This document shows, in pieces, positions 34,970 through 44,026 of a stretch of 57,525 nucleotides of DNA. A program made the translations under genes and the position numbers. The stretch spans positions 1-57,525 of the forward strand of contig NZ_SNZH01000026.1 of the NCBI RefSeq assembly GCF_004363655.1, written 5' to 3'. Origin of the DNA: Tahibacter aquaticus. GTDB taxonomy: Bacteria; Pseudomonadota; Gammaproteobacteria; Xanthomonadales; Rhodanobacteraceae. The notes under the pieces are model-generated. The model did not search any database. It worked only from the letters and a program-made list of their open reading frames with translations, and was not told the DNA's origin. The stretch's first letter is position 1, and every line of letters starts with the position of its first letter.

Positions 34970-35143
34970 TAACAGGGCTATTTGACTTCCAGCAGCTACC
35001 GATCAGACGTTTCGGATGTGAGAACAAGCGTTCGCTTCTATGGTTAGGTTGGAGGTGCGATGAAATTTCGTGCATGGCCTGGCCTACCTCGCCCCGACTT
35101 TCCCTGCATACCACAGAGCATCGCATAGCACGGCAACAGTCGC
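34970..35143 (+). mobile_element. Degraded REP head plus RAYT 5' remnant, copy 2
   Basis: AACAGGGCTATTTGACTTCC and AGCAGCTACCGATCAGACG match the head at 29201, and ATGGCCTGGCCTACCTCGCC from 35074 matches the transposase start at 29307. Small indels and an inverted-looking CATAGCACGGCAACAG show that it is dead. It marks the left edge of the AT-rich ATPase/HEPN cassette. Confidence 0.65.
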
Positions 35144-35360
35144 TTACTCTTGTTTCCTCGATGATTGCGATCGCAACTGCTAGCTGCAGAATCCGCATGA
35201 AACCGTTCGACACAAACGCTGAAGAAAATCTAGCCACACCATAGAGGACTGGCAACAACGCTGAAGATCGGCAAGATAATAGATATCACCAATTGCCACG
35301 CCGCGAAGCGACCAACTAACGAGGAAGTGGCTGCACGGCGTTTACTCAGGACAGAAAAAT

Positions 35361-36662
35361 ATGGCACTTCTAGAAGACGTCTTTGGTGTTACCTCAAAAC
35401 CGGTACTCTCTTACGTCGAAAGAGAGCAGGTTGACGATAGCTTTCGAGAAGCACTCAACTCGCATAAGCAAATCATCGTGTACGGGTCGTCGAAGCAAGG
35501 AAAGACCGCTCTTGTATCGAAGCATCTTCCCTACACCGACAATCTCTTAGTCAGTTTGACGCCAAAGACTCAACTATTAGATGTATACCAAACAATCTTG
35601 ACAAAATCAGGGGTCAGATTGAGTGTCAGCACTACTGAGAATACCTCTACCGAATCCAGCCTATCTATCACTGCAAAGTTCAAAGCAATTATCCCTCTTT
35701 TTGGCGGCGCTGAAGCAGAAACTGCTGGAAATACCAAGGCGGGATCTGGCCAGGAAACAATATACGAAGAAATACCAATTAATATTGAGCTTCCTCAATC
35801 TGTTGCAGATTTATTGAAGCGCGTTCGCTGCGAAAAATGGGTAATTCTTGAGAATTTTCACTACCTTACAGATGAGGTACAGCGTCAGTTTGCCTTTGAC
35901 TTAAGAGCTTTTCAGGAGCTCGGAGTCCGCTTCGTAGTACTCGGTGTCTGGCGAGAAAAGAATCGCATGGCACAATTTAATGGGGATCTTCTCGATCGTA
36001 CAATTGAGGTTCCTGTGGAGCCATGGCGTGACGAAGATTTCAGGAAAGTAGCGGCTCGCGGGGGAGAATTGCTCAATTTTCGGCTTGCAGCTGATCTGCT
36101 CCAGAGCACCATTGATGCTTCATTCTCCAGCATCGGTGTCTTCCAAGAATTGCTTAAACATATTTGCCTCACCGCTGGAATTCGTGAAACCCGAGGTCGG
36201 CAGGACGATATCGCGGATCAAGCATTCTTAGCTGCAGCAATCCGAACGAAAACATCAGACTACGGAGCCAGGCACGAGCGCGCACTGGAAGCCATCGCTG
36301 CGGGCCACAACTCTGGAGGCGCAAAGGGGGACCAGACACCTCTTTTTCTACCTTACTATCTCGTTCGTGAAATTCTGCAGCACGGCTTTGATGGCATCTC
36401 GAATGGGGCTCGCAAGCAAACACTCTGGGACTGGATTCGAGCGAGGCACCACCGCGGACAAGATGTTCGAAACAGCGATATGACAAACTTACTTGGAGGC
36501 ATAGCAAACCTACAGTCAGCAAAGGCAATTTCTCCACCGATATTTGCCTACGACTTTCAGCAAAGAATGCTTCAGGTCGTTGACTCTACATTCTACTTCT
36601 TCATCAAAAATGCAGATGCGCTGGAAGTTATTGAGTCGATTCAAAATCCTCTAGAGCAATAA
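35361..36662 (+). CDS. P-loop ATPase of a putative defence cassette
   Basis: A 433-aa protein with Walker A GSSKQGKT (42-49) and a Walker-B-like VILENFHYL (161-169) in which Glu164-Asn165 stand where Asp-Asp/Glu is usual. VVLGVWREKN follows like a sensor strand, and the C-terminal half is helical. The overall size and layout resemble STAND/AAA-type ATPases that regulate effector proteins, but no subfamily is recognised. AGGACA lies about 10 nt before the ATG. Base composition is markedly AT-richer than the flanking genes, showing recent transfer. It is followed after 244 bp by a gene for a protein with a HEPN-like motif, and I infer the two form one system. Confidence 0.7.
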   Translation: MALLEDVFGVTSKPVLSYVEREQVDDSFREALNSHKQIIVYGSSKQGKTALVSKHLPYTDNLLVSLTPKTQLLDVYQTILTKSGVRLSVSTTENTSTESSLSITAKFKAIIPLFGGAEAETAGNTKAGSGQETIYEEIPINIELPQSVADLLKRVRCEKWVILENFHYLTDEVQRQFAFDLRAFQELGVRFVVLGVWREKNRMAQFNGDLLDRTIEVPVEPWRDEDFRKVAARGGELLNFRLAADLLQSTIDASFSSIGVFQELLKHICLTAGIRETRGRQDDIADQAFLAAAIRTKTSDYGARHERALEAIAAGHNSGGAKGDQTPLFLPYYLVREILQHGFDGISNGARKQTLWDWIRARHHRGQDVRNSDMTNLLGGIANLQSAKAISPPIFAYDFQQRMLQVVDSTFYFFIKNADALEVIESIQNPLEQ

Positions 36663-36724
36663 AGCCATTTTCTGGCCACACCGCGAGAAACAACGGGCTA
36701 ATTTCACGTCCGTCAGCCCAATAC

Positions 36725-36740
36725 CCAAGTGAGCACTTGG
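36725..36740. promoter_or_regulatory. Palindromic site between the ATPase and HEPN genes
   Basis: CCAAGTGAGCACTTGG is an inverted repeat with 7-bp arms and a 2-bp centre. It lies in the 244-bp AT-rich spacer and could be an operator for the downstream gene. The spacer itself contains no ORF. Confidence 0.35.
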
Positions 36741-36906
36741 TTCCGCAAGACATAATTCGATATAAACGCAATTCAATACAGCAACAACTGCATACCCCAC
36801 TATTTATCGACGATGCAAACTGGCGTCACTTCCTGCACGCGCCCTAATCTTCGCCAATTTCTGCTGCTAGCCACACACAGCCACTGATTTCACGAGCCCT
36901 AGTGTC

Positions 36907-37884
36907 ATGAATACAACCACTTTACCGTCGACCATTATTCCTTTTGAGCAACTCGGTCCAGCCGGCATCCGGGGAGAATTGGATGTTCTTGCCATGGTGC
37001 CCAACGAAACACGAACGGACAGTCAACGACTAAATGACGCTACTCGACGGTCTTTCAAGGTAACTGCCCGCTTATCGAAAGCCCCGATTCCTGCAAACGA
37101 TATAAAGGGCGACTTCAATGAGAACGACGGCACCTCATACATATACCTTCCAGAGGGTAGCCGGCTAGGTCGCGTTAGATGCCCAGATGGCGTATTCGAG
37201 ATCCAGAAGAATGAACTAGGGCAGCAATCACTGATTGAATTCAGCTGCGAGGCTTGCAGTGCCACCGAGGCGCGCGCGCTATTCCACAAGACGGCGCTTC
37301 CCTTTCTCGATCACCTCGCCTATGTCGCCAACTGCCCAATGTTTGTTGTGGGCCTCCGAATTGATGATCCTAACAACCTTAGGACAACAGTTGACTACAT
37401 TTCGCCACACAGGGAAGTAACTCTTAACGCGCACGCCTTTAGCGCAAACCCCGATCTGACGCCGATCTACGCCCTCTATCGTGACGCCAAGAACTCCCAC
37501 AGCGATTTCTATACGTTTCTTTGCTATCACAAAATTCTCGATGGCCTTCTAGGCACGAGGCGAATAGCTCTTAGAGAAAAAGCAAGACAAAGAAATGCCA
37601 TTCTTTCACGACTTCGCGATCTTGTACCGGCCGACAAATATATAGCCGATTCATTTAGAGCATGGATCGGAATGCCGATTAAGAAATTTTTCGATGAGGT
37701 AATGACACCTCAATTTCGCAACGCGGTCGCACACTTCATTCTCAAGGACGGTTCAGTGCTGAATCTGAGCGATCCTAATGAAATCCAGCGCTACTCAGAC
37801 ATTCTCTATATCTCCGAACTATGCGTTCGAGAAGTTATAGATAATCATGCGATATGGCTTGCCGAACTTAAAAATGCCAGCTAA
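36907..37884 (+). CDS. Putative HEPN-motif effector (MauJ-like) of the defence cassette
   Basis: A 325-aa soluble protein with no signal peptide. Near the C-terminus is R271-N-A-V-A-H276, the RxxxxH motif of HEPN RNases, set in a helical context (MTPQFRNAVAHFIL). The middle (DFYTFLCYHKILDGLLG) resembles proteins annotated MauJ-like, a family often found beside ATPases; this match is from memory and weak. The N-terminal 150 residues are beta-rich. Low GC like its partner. A toxin or abortive-infection effector controlled by the ATPase is a reasonable inference, not shown. Confidence 0.6.
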   Translation: MNTTTLPSTIIPFEQLGPAGIRGELDVLAMVPNETRTDSQRLNDATRRSFKVTARLSKAPIPANDIKGDFNENDGTSYIYLPEGSRLGRVRCPDGVFEIQKNELGQQSLIEFSCEACSATEARALFHKTALPFLDHLAYVANCPMFVVGLRIDDPNNLRTTVDYISPHREVTLNAHAFSANPDLTPIYALYRDAKNSHSDFYTFLCYHKILDGLLGTRRIALREKARQRNAILSRLRDLVPADKYIADSFRAWIGMPIKKFFDEVMTPQFRNAVAHFILKDGSVLNLSDPNEIQRYSDILYISELCVREVIDNHAIWLAELKNAS

Positions 37885-37923
37885 CTGTAGTCACTGCGGC
37901 GGACGGGCATGAGCCCCCATGCA

Positions 37924-37958
37924 CCGGTCGATAGCTTGGTCTGCGGGCTATCGACCGG
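37924..37958. terminator. 12-bp perfect hairpin after the HEPN gene
   Basis: CCGGTCGATAGC (37924-37935) pairs with GCTATCGACCGG (37947-37958) around an 11-nt loop, 40 nt after the stop. No T-run follows, so termination is not assured. It sits between the cassette and the promoter of the second leader module and may be a boundary or an element of another repeat. Confidence 0.45.
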
Positions 37959-38002
37959 CGCAGGGACTTTGATCGGCTGACGCAGGGGACAAATTCACAC
38001 CC

Positions 38003-38031
38003 TTGACGTTGCCACCAAGCAGGTAAACAAT
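38003..38031 (+). promoter_or_regulatory. Probable sigma-70 promoter of leader module, copy 2
   Basis: TTGACG at 38003-38008 and AACAAT at 38026-38031, spaced 17 bp, as in copy 1 at 4982-5010. The first leader hairpin starts at 38038. Confidence 0.6.
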
Positions 38032-38037
38032 CCGTCC

Positions 38038-38273
38038 GTTGCCGCCCATTCGGCAACCGGGTTTAGCAGCCCGCACCGTAGGCGCACACAGCGCCGCACC
38101 GAAGTCGGCGTTTTTTTACGCCCAGCTTTTGTGCAGCGCCGCATGCCGATTTCTGGCGGCGGTGTGCGGGGAGCCGCAAGGCTCGCCGGTCCTACGCCGG
38201 TCTGCTAACCCGCACACCGTTCGCCACCCTTTTCGCCGTTCCGGGTGGCGACTCCACGCAAAGGGAGTTGTCC
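38038..38273 (+). ncRNA. Structured leader RNA, copy 2
   Basis: Helices: GTTGCCG 38038-38044 with 38051-38057; GGCGC 38081-38085 with GCGCC 38091-38095 around ACACA; GTGTGCGGG 38162-38170 with 38209-38217; GAGCC 38171-38175 with GGCTC 38180-38184 around GCAA; CGCCACCC 38222-38229 with GGGTGGCG 38243-38250. Relative to copy 1, loop and linker bases vary while pairing is kept. The ribosome site AAAGGGAG follows about 14 nt after the last helix. Confidence 0.65.
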
Positions 38274-38372
38274 ATGGAAGATCGGTCTGCAATTGGCGGC
38301 ACTGAGCCGCGCCCTTGTTGCTTTATCCGCGTTGGCGGCGTTGTTCCCTTCGCTGGGAGGCACGCGCCATGA
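38274..38372 (+). CDS. Micro-ORF of the leader module, copy 2 (32 aa)
   Basis: ATG at 38274 after GGGAGTTGTCC. The product starts MEDRSAIGG and ends RHAP; the TGA overlaps the next ATG (ATGA at 38369-38372). The length matches copy 1, with only the first four residues and the last two conserved. Confidence 0.55.
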   Translation: MEDRSAIGGTEPRPCCFIRVGGVVPFAGRHAP

Positions 38373-38647
38373 CCCGTCACGGTTCGTTCTATCCCCTGCG
38401 CCGCGATGTCGCGTCGGCCGAGCCGGTGATGTTTGCCTATGTGCTCGATTCGCCCGCCCAGCGCGAGGCCTTGCAGGAAGAAATGCTGGATCGCATCGCG
38501 GCCATTCAAGGGCTCAGCGAAACGGTGGCGTTGGCGCAGCTGGAGGCGCCGGATGCGCGCTCGCATGGCGCCATTCTCGATGCGCTGGCGATTCTGTCGC
38601 GCGATGTGCGCGGGCTGATGGAGGCCAGTTTCCATCAGGGGCCGTAA
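38369..38647 (+). CDS. 92-aa protein of the leader module, copy 2
   Basis: MTRHGSFYPLRRD start; core LSETVALAQLE, PDARSH, AILSRDVRGLMEAS. About 60% of positions match copy 1 at 5354-5632, with identical length and no gaps. Sequence similarity continues briefly past the stop (CCGGGGCGGC). Soluble, mostly helical, no catalytic motif. Given coupled translation and a structured leader, it is probably the product controlled by the leader RNA. Function unknown. Confidence 0.75.
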   Translation: MTRHGSFYPLRRDVASAEPVMFAYVLDSPAQREALQEEMLDRIAAIQGLSETVALAQLEAPDARSHGAILDALAILSRDVRGLMEASFHQGP

Positions 38648-38973
38648 GCCCCCTGGCTGCCGGGGCGGCGCCCTGCCGCCTCGGTTCCCCCCTCGCGCTG
38701 CGGCCCGTGAACCCGCCCTCTCTGTCGCGGTTCTGCGAGAATCGGCCCCGAGACGGCTCTCCCTTTTTTCGGCAGCGCGCTGCACGGTCAGCAGGCGCAC
38801 CGGCCACCCTGGATTGGAACCTCTCACGTCTTGCACTCTTGGCGGTGCGTCGCACGGCGCCGAGCTACATACCTATGTCGACGAGCAAATCGCGTTCATT
38901 TGCTTGCTACACCTTCTGCGCTCTGCGAAGTGAAACGCCGCCTGCTTGGCATGCGGCGTGGTCGCACTCCCGA
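38648..38973. other. Intergenic region, no gene seen
   Basis: About 325 bp between module copy 2 and the convergent secreted-protein gene. It contains a small CCCC-TGGCTGC-CGGGG hairpin just after the module but no ORF with a ribosome site. Confidence 0.4.
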
Positions 38974-40038
38974 CTACTGGAATCCGTCGCCGAAGATTTC
39001 GTCAGCAGCGCCGCCGATGCTCACGGGCAGCGATTGCTGCGGCGCCGCGGTGTGGTTGGCGTTGCCGTCCTGGTTGGCGAATACGGTGCAGGTGCCGGCC
39101 GCGAGGATCGTGATGGTCGTGCCATGGGTGCCGCCGGCCGTGCACACGGCGGCGCTGCCCGAACTGACCGAGAACACCACGGGGTTGCCCGAGGGGCCGC
39201 CGGTAGCGGAAACGGTGAAGCTGCCGTCGCTGACGACCGGGGTTGCCGGCGTGGCGACGAAGTTCGCGATGCTCTGAACGGTGACGGGGTCAGTGGTCGC
39301 GTAGAGCTGGAGCGCCGTTGCCTCGTTCGACTGGTTGAACGTCCGGGAATCGGACTGCGGATGATTGAACGTGGTTTGACCGCCGACGTTCCGGTAACCG
39401 TAGCTCTGGGGTGCTGGATTCGCGCCCACGGCAATGGGATTGCTGCCGTAGCGCAGCAGCGACGTCAGGTCGTTGGAGGTTTCGAGCCCCGAGCCCGTGT
39501 CACCCTGAAAGTTGATGGCAATGCCATGCGAGGTTAGCCCGGTGAAGGGCATCGGTGAGGGAAGATCCAGATTGATGGCCACGAACGTGTTGGGCTGCAT
39601 CAGGATGGACTGGTCCACATCCGCCACGTACACCGCTTCCACGGGAATGGAAAACACGGGATCGTTCTCCGACCACCAGCTATCCCACATCTGCAATCGC
39701 ACGCGCAGGCGGCTGTAGGACCGCGCCGTCGTCCCGTTGTAGGCCATGTAGACGACGATCCTGCTGATCATCGGCGTGCTGCCTGCCGCACTGTCGAGAT
39801 TGAACTGGAATCCCATGTAGGTTCTGGGAAGACTGCCCGTCGTCGTGAGGTTCGTGGCGTTCGAGAACGAATCGAACACGAGGATGTTGGCAGCTGGCGT
39901 TGTGGATGAGCGCTCCACGCCAATCGCGTGGGCGGTCAGGGCGGGTTGTACCCAGCGGATGGGCTGCGGACTATCCCAGTCCGCGGCACCGACCGCCGGT
40001 GCGGCCAACAGCAACAGCGATGACAACAGCGTGTTCAT
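38974..40038 (-). CDS. Secreted Ig-like protein with IFxxGF tail
   Basis: A 354-aa protein with signal peptide MNTLLSSLLLLAAPAVGA. The first 220 residues form a beta-rich domain of a type often seen in choice-of-anchor or lectin-like proteins (ILVFDSFSNATNLT, YMGFQFNLDSAAGSTP). A C-terminal Ig-like bacterial domain follows: VVSDGSFTVSATGGPSGNPVVFSVSSG, GTTITILAAGTCTVFANQDGN. It ends ADEIFGDGFQ, a good example of the shared tail. Surface or extracellular protein; ligand unknown. Confidence 0.78.
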   Translation of the reverse strand: MNTLLSSLLLLAAPAVGAADWDSPQPIRWVQPALTAHAIGVERSSTTPAANILVFDSFSNATNLTTTGSLPRTYMGFQFNLDSAAGSTPMISRIVVYMAYNGTTARSYSRLRVRLQMWDSWWSENDPVFSIPVEAVYVADVDQSILMQPNTFVAINLDLPSPMPFTGLTSHGIAINFQGDTGSGLETSNDLTSLLRYGSNPIAVGANPAPQSYGYRNVGGQTTFNHPQSDSRTFNQSNEATALQLYATTDPVTVQSIANFVATPATPVVSDGSFTVSATGGPSGNPVVFSVSSGSAAVCTAGGTHGTTITILAAGTCTVFANQDGNANHTAAPQQSLPVSIGGAADEIFGDGFQ

Positions 40039-40149
40039 GGATATTTCTCCCGTGGCGAGTCTGAGTCTTAGGGAGGTGCCGACCGCGTCGGGGCAGAGGG
40101 CGCCTTTCTGAAGATCAAACGACGAACACGGGGGATTGCTGCCATCGGC

Positions 40150-40256
40150 AACGAGGTCAGGTTAACGTCCAGCCGCCGCCGATCCGATATTTCCGACCCG
40201 GGAACCGGCGTTCGCCGCTGTAGTGGGCCGGTTGTCGCTATGCAACTTCGACAATG
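40150..40256 (+). repeat. REP-like head, copy 3
   Basis: AACGAGGTCAGGTTAACGTCC then AGCCGCCGCCGATCCG, followed by TTCCGACCC and GGCGTTCGCC, parallels the heads at 29201 and 34970. Here no transposase start is left beyond a few bases. Confidence 0.6.
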
Positions 40257-40285
40257 GGGCCAGGGCGCTAGGGCTAAGTCCGCCG

Positions 40286-41287
40286 CTACGGGCAGTAGAC
40301 CTTGCAGATGAACGAGGTCCCGGTCTCGATACAGGCCATCGTGACGCGGTTGCAGGTCATGCCGGCTTCTACCGAATAGGTGCCGCCCATGCGGTTGGCG
40401 ATGAAGCGGGCCATGCTGCGCGCGTTCTCGATACCGCCACCGCTCCATTGACGGCGTATCGGAAGCGTTGACTGCAAGCTGGGGAATGACACGTCGAGTT
40501 TGTCGAAAGCGCCGAGGTAGTCGGAACGTAGGCCGTTGGTGGTGAGGGTCATCCGCACGATTACGCAGGAGTCGTCGCTGCTGCAGAAATCCACCGTGAA
40601 CTCAGAGCCGATGCTGCCCAGTTGCACCCCGGCCATCGCTCCGTCCGTGCCCCCTTCGATGGAGATACCTGTCGCGGGCCGGAGGATGCCGTGGATTAAT
40701 CGGGAGAGGCGCCCGTCAACGCTGGCTGAGCTGTTGATTCCTCCCAACAGGTCGCTGACCCGGTCCATGAAACGGAATCCTTCGCCATCGGGATAGTCCC
40801 AGCCGATGCGCTGCGGATCGAAATGCACCACGCCGGTATCGCCGTTGGTCAGCCCCAGGTTATTGATGTCGATGCGGAACTGCCCGGACCAGGCATCGGC
40901 ATAGGCCGCATTGAACGCATCCATCTCGCGAAACAGCACCACCATGTCCGAATCGACAGTCATCTCGTACAGCGTGCGGACGGCTGTCCCCGACCGTGTC
41001 TGCACCCGCGCACCGTCGACGGGCTGCGGCTCGACCGGCACGCCATCGGTGACGAAACTGCCGCTGGGCAGGCCGCTATCGACGTACACCTTGAACTTGC
41101 GGATCGAATGATGGCGAAAGTTGTATACAAAACGAATTCCCTGCCCCGGGATGCCGAGTGCAAGCGCTTCCTCGTGCGCCTCGGTCGTGCAGTTGCGGCA
41201 TTCCACGGCGGGCACCGCGGCGGCGGCGGCTTGCGCACCCAACAGGCCGGCAACCACCCAGGCTGCGGCCAATATATCCCTACGCAT
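40286..41287 (-). CDS. Secreted protein, family unknown
   Basis: A 333-aa protein. Start MRRDILAAAWVVAGLLGAQA, with GGGAG upstream, gives a signal peptide cleaved near AAAAA. The same frame stays open 216 codons further upstream through the 21-bp minisatellite, but that reading has no ribosome site and would make the signal peptide internal. The mature protein has CRNCTTEAHEEALALG near its start and about eight cysteines, mostly in the C-terminal half. No known domain. It lacks the IFxxGF tail. Confidence 0.65.
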   Translation of the reverse strand: MRRDILAAAWVVAGLLGAQAAAAAVPAVECRNCTTEAHEEALALGIPGQGIRFVYNFRHHSIRKFKVYVDSGLPSGSFVTDGVPVEPQPVDGARVQTRSGTAVRTLYEMTVDSDMVVLFREMDAFNAAYADAWSGQFRIDINNLGLTNGDTGVVHFDPQRIGWDYPDGEGFRFMDRVSDLLGGINSSASVDGRLSRLIHGILRPATGISIEGGTDGAMAGVQLGSIGSEFTVDFCSSDDSCVIVRMTLTTNGLRSDYLGAFDKLDVSFPSLQSTLPIRRQWSGGGIENARSMARFIANRMGGTYSVEAGMTCNRVTMACIETGTSFICKVYCP

Positions 41288-41430
41288 CAGTAACTCCCTT
41301 TGATGGTGCTCCCCTGAACAAATGCACAGCAGTGCACGGGGTGCGTCCGTTTCTACATTCTTGTAGGTACTGACGCGTCGGCTTATCGGGGGCTCCCGCG
41401 GAAACCGCGCAGGGTTGCAGCGACCGGTGG

Positions 41431-41934
41431 TTAGGTCCAGCTGACCTTGCGTTGGGTCCTGGCGAGCCTCGCTTGGGTCCGGCCGACCTTGCGTCGGGTC
41501 CCGGCGATCCTCGCTTGGGTCCGGCCGACCTTGCGTTGGGTCCCGGCGACCTTCGCTTGGGTCAAGGCGACATTGCATCGGGTCCCGGCGACTCGCGCTT
41601 GGGCCCAGCCGACCTTGCGTTGGGCCCCGGCGTCCTTCGCTTGGGTCAAGCCGACCTTGCGTCGGGTCCCGGCGACCCTCGCTTAGGCCCAGCCGACCTT
41701 GCGTTGGGCCCCGCCGTCCTTGCGTCGGGCCCCGCCGTCCTTGCGTTGGGCCCAGCCGACCTTGCGTCGGGTCCCGGCGACCCTCGCTTGGGCCCAGCCG
41801 ACCTTGCGTCGGGTCCCGGCGACCCTCCGCAGGGTCCAGCTGAGCGTGCATTGGGTCTCGGCGAGTCTTGCTCGGGCCCAGCCGATCCTTCGTGAGGTCT
41901 CGGCGCCCCTCTGCCGGGTCCGGCCGCCACTCCA
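41431..41934. repeat. 21-bp minisatellite, about 24 units
   Basis: Units such as TTGGGTCCCGGCGACCTTCGC and TTGGGCCCAGCCGACCTTGCG alternate, and the 21-bp phase holds without an indel over about 24 units. One frame on each strand reads as heptapeptides (GPGDPRL/GPADLAL on +, RDPTQGR/LGPSEGR on -). The 310 bp left of it, up to 42244, hold nothing I can call. Confidence 0.85.
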
Positions 41935-42244
41935 CCGCAACGCGCCGAGGGATCGCCGGCCTGGGATTCGGATCAACCGCCCGGCCCGGTGCCTGCGGCG
42001 GGTTCGGCTGAGCGACGCACGAAGCCGTGCGGAACAGCGAGAATCGACGGTTGCCTGTCTGAATTTTTGTGTTCGAGGTGTTGTTGTTAGGGTCTCGACG
42101 GTTGCTGCCGGCGGCCTTTTTCTTGGCAGCGCCCGTCGGCTCGCCTTCGGGCGCTGGTTCTGCGGCCTTGCGCCCGCTTGTAGCCCAGGCGGCAGACCGA
42201 ATCGAGGTCGCTGCCGATGGCTATCATCGTGACGCCAGCCTCCG

Positions 42245-42736
42245 CTAGATCTTGGGTTTGATGACAACCCCGTGCAACCCCAGCGTGAACCCCGTGTACT
42301 CGACCACGACGGCACCATCGTCGAATCGCTGCTCAGAACTCACCGCTGCTGCTTTGAGTATCCGGTTGACGGTTGCCGCGGAAATTCCAATTTTTTCGAG
42401 ATAGCTGGTTACCGTGCGTTCGTTCTGATCGCCGTACCAGAGAACCTCGATCGCTTTTACGGCCCTTTTTTGCGGGCTGCCGGCATCGACATACCATTCA
42501 ATTTTGTTTCTGCCTTTCACCTGCACGCAGCGGCGAAGACTGTGTTCGTCTCTGCAGGCGTCGGGAACCGGCGTAAGCATCTGCTTTGCCCGTTCCACCT
42601 CGTTTTGCCAGGAGCCTATCCCTGCCGTGGCAGTGGCGGTGGCCGCGGCAGTGGGAGCAGAAGTGGGAGTGGAACAGGCCACCAATGCCTGTAACACCAC
42701 GGGGAACACGAACGCTGCTGCGCGGGGCGATTTCAT
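42245..42736 (-). CDS. Lipoprotein, family unknown
   Basis: A 163-aa protein with start MKSPRAAAFVFPVVLQALVACS, lipobox LVAC, and AGGGAG upstream. An Ala/Thr-rich linker (TSAPTAAATATATA) is followed by a folded domain with NEVERAKQMLTPVPDAC and KIEWYVDAGSPQKRAVKAIEVLWYGDQNER. Two cysteines (PDAC, RRC) may bond. No family recognised. Confidence 0.65.
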   Translation of the reverse strand: MKSPRAAAFVFPVVLQALVACSTPTSAPTAAATATATAGIGSWQNEVERAKQMLTPVPDACRDEHSLRRCVQVKGRNKIEWYVDAGSPQKRAVKAIEVLWYGDQNERTVTSYLEKIGISAATVNRILKAAAVSSEQRFDDGAVVVEYTGFTLGLHGVVIKPKI

Positions 42737-43368
42737 AGGTAATTCTCCCTGGTGTGCACTTTGCGAGAGTGGGGTCGGTGCCATCGGTTTCGTGCTTCTG
42801 CCATCGGCCGGGCCAGCGAAAGACGCGCGCGTTCCCACAGCCATGCTGGGTCGTGCGACGCGTGTTCGATGGCCTTATCGCTCGGCCCGAACCCAGGGCT
42901 GGATCCGATCGACCCCGGGGTATCGTCCTGGCGGGATACGCTGAAAGGCGACGCCCCGCTTCGGCACACCGCAGAACTGAAGCACTGAACACCGTAGTGT
43001 TCTGACCGCGACTATCGTCTCACTCCGATCCCGGCCACTCGCTCGGGGCAGCACAACCCTCGCTGCAAGGGCCGGCCCGCCGCCTCGTGCAGGAGGCCAG
43101 CGCGGAATCGCACCGGCAGTTTTGCGTCAGCTGCCGTGGCGGTACGTCGACGTGTGTTGCCCGTGCAGGCGCACAGGCGCGCTTGCGCTTTCTTGCACGA
43201 AGGGACAAATACCCTGTGCGAATTCCGATGCGGCCGTGATCGAGTGGAACATGGCGGCAGAGCCATCCCAGACGATTGGCGAATACGAAAGCGTCTGACG
43301 AATACAAGGAGGCCGGGGGAACAACGGTGAACGCCCTTTGAGCCGGCTCAGCCCGAGATTTCCCCCAG
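42737..43368. other. Intergenic region, no gene supported
   Basis: About 630 bp. Several 70-130-codon frames on both strands are Arg/Pro-rich and without ribosome sites. No repeat family of the window is present. Confidence 0.4.
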
Positions 43369-43824
43369 CTACAGCAATCCGTTGATGACGCCGGCACCGA
43401 CGCCAAGCAGAAACAGCGATCCCAGGAACAACAGGAGCAGCGCGGACATCTCGGGCAGCACCAGAAACGCCCGCTGCGGGTTGTTGGGATCGACGTAGAT
43501 TTCTACGCTTTCTCCCCGCGGAAAGCGCTCCATGTGGGACCGCGCCGCGTTCTCGGTGGCGAAGCCCAGTCGCGTCGGGGAATCACAGTGCACCCGCCAT
43601 TTCCGGCCGGCGGAAGTGCACTCCACGGTCACGATGGGGCGATGGTGGCCGGCCCCGTGACGGTTGCGCTGCGAATGAACCCGGTGTTCGCGCACGATTC
43701 CACGCATGCGCGGCCAGCGCCGCATGGCGATGCGCAGCAGCAGGCGCCGTACAAAAAGCACAAACAGAAAAACGCCGCCGCCGCACAGGACCAGGGCCAT
43801 CGTCAGCGCGGCTAGGTTCGGCAT
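43369..43824 (-). CDS. DUF3592-type membrane protein
   Basis: A 151-aa protein. An N-terminal membrane helix (MALVLCGGGVFLFVLFVR) and a C-terminal helix pair (MSALLLLFLGSLFLLGVGAGVING) enclose a soluble beta domain: WPRMRGIVREHRVH ... HRPIVTVECTSAG ... GESVEIYVDPNNPQRAFL. This is the DUF3592 layout, including the P-x-G-V/I start of the beta domain and the Y-x-P-x-N-P end. The role of DUF3592 is not known. Confidence 0.8.
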   Translation of the reverse strand: MPNLAALTMALVLCGGGVFLFVLFVRRLLLRIAMRRWPRMRGIVREHRVHSQRNRHGAGHHRPIVTVECTSAGRKWRVHCDSPTRLGFATENAARSHMERFPRGESVEIYVDPNNPQRAFLVLPEMSALLLLFLGSLFLLGVGAGVINGLL

Positions 43825-44026
43825 GGAGCGACTGTTCCCGATTCGATGAACGACGGTAGCACACGCGCAGCCACCGGGAGGCCGGCTACAGGCGCTTCCC
43901 CCGCATGCCCGCCCTACCGCGAGCGCACGCGGTCGGCATCAATCCGGCGCGTCGCGCCGAGTTCCGCCTGATCAGTGAGTTACGAGCGTGCAAGGGCGGT
44001 AACGAAACGTTACCCCTTTTCTGCTT

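Noticed and set aside
38800-38836. GGTTCCAATCC string on the minus strand like a tRNA T-arm
   Set aside because: No acceptor, D or anticodon stems could be found around it.
41452-41895. 147-aa GPADLALGPGD-type repeat protein on the + strand
   Set aside because: No ribosome site or ATG; explained by the 21-bp tandem repeat.
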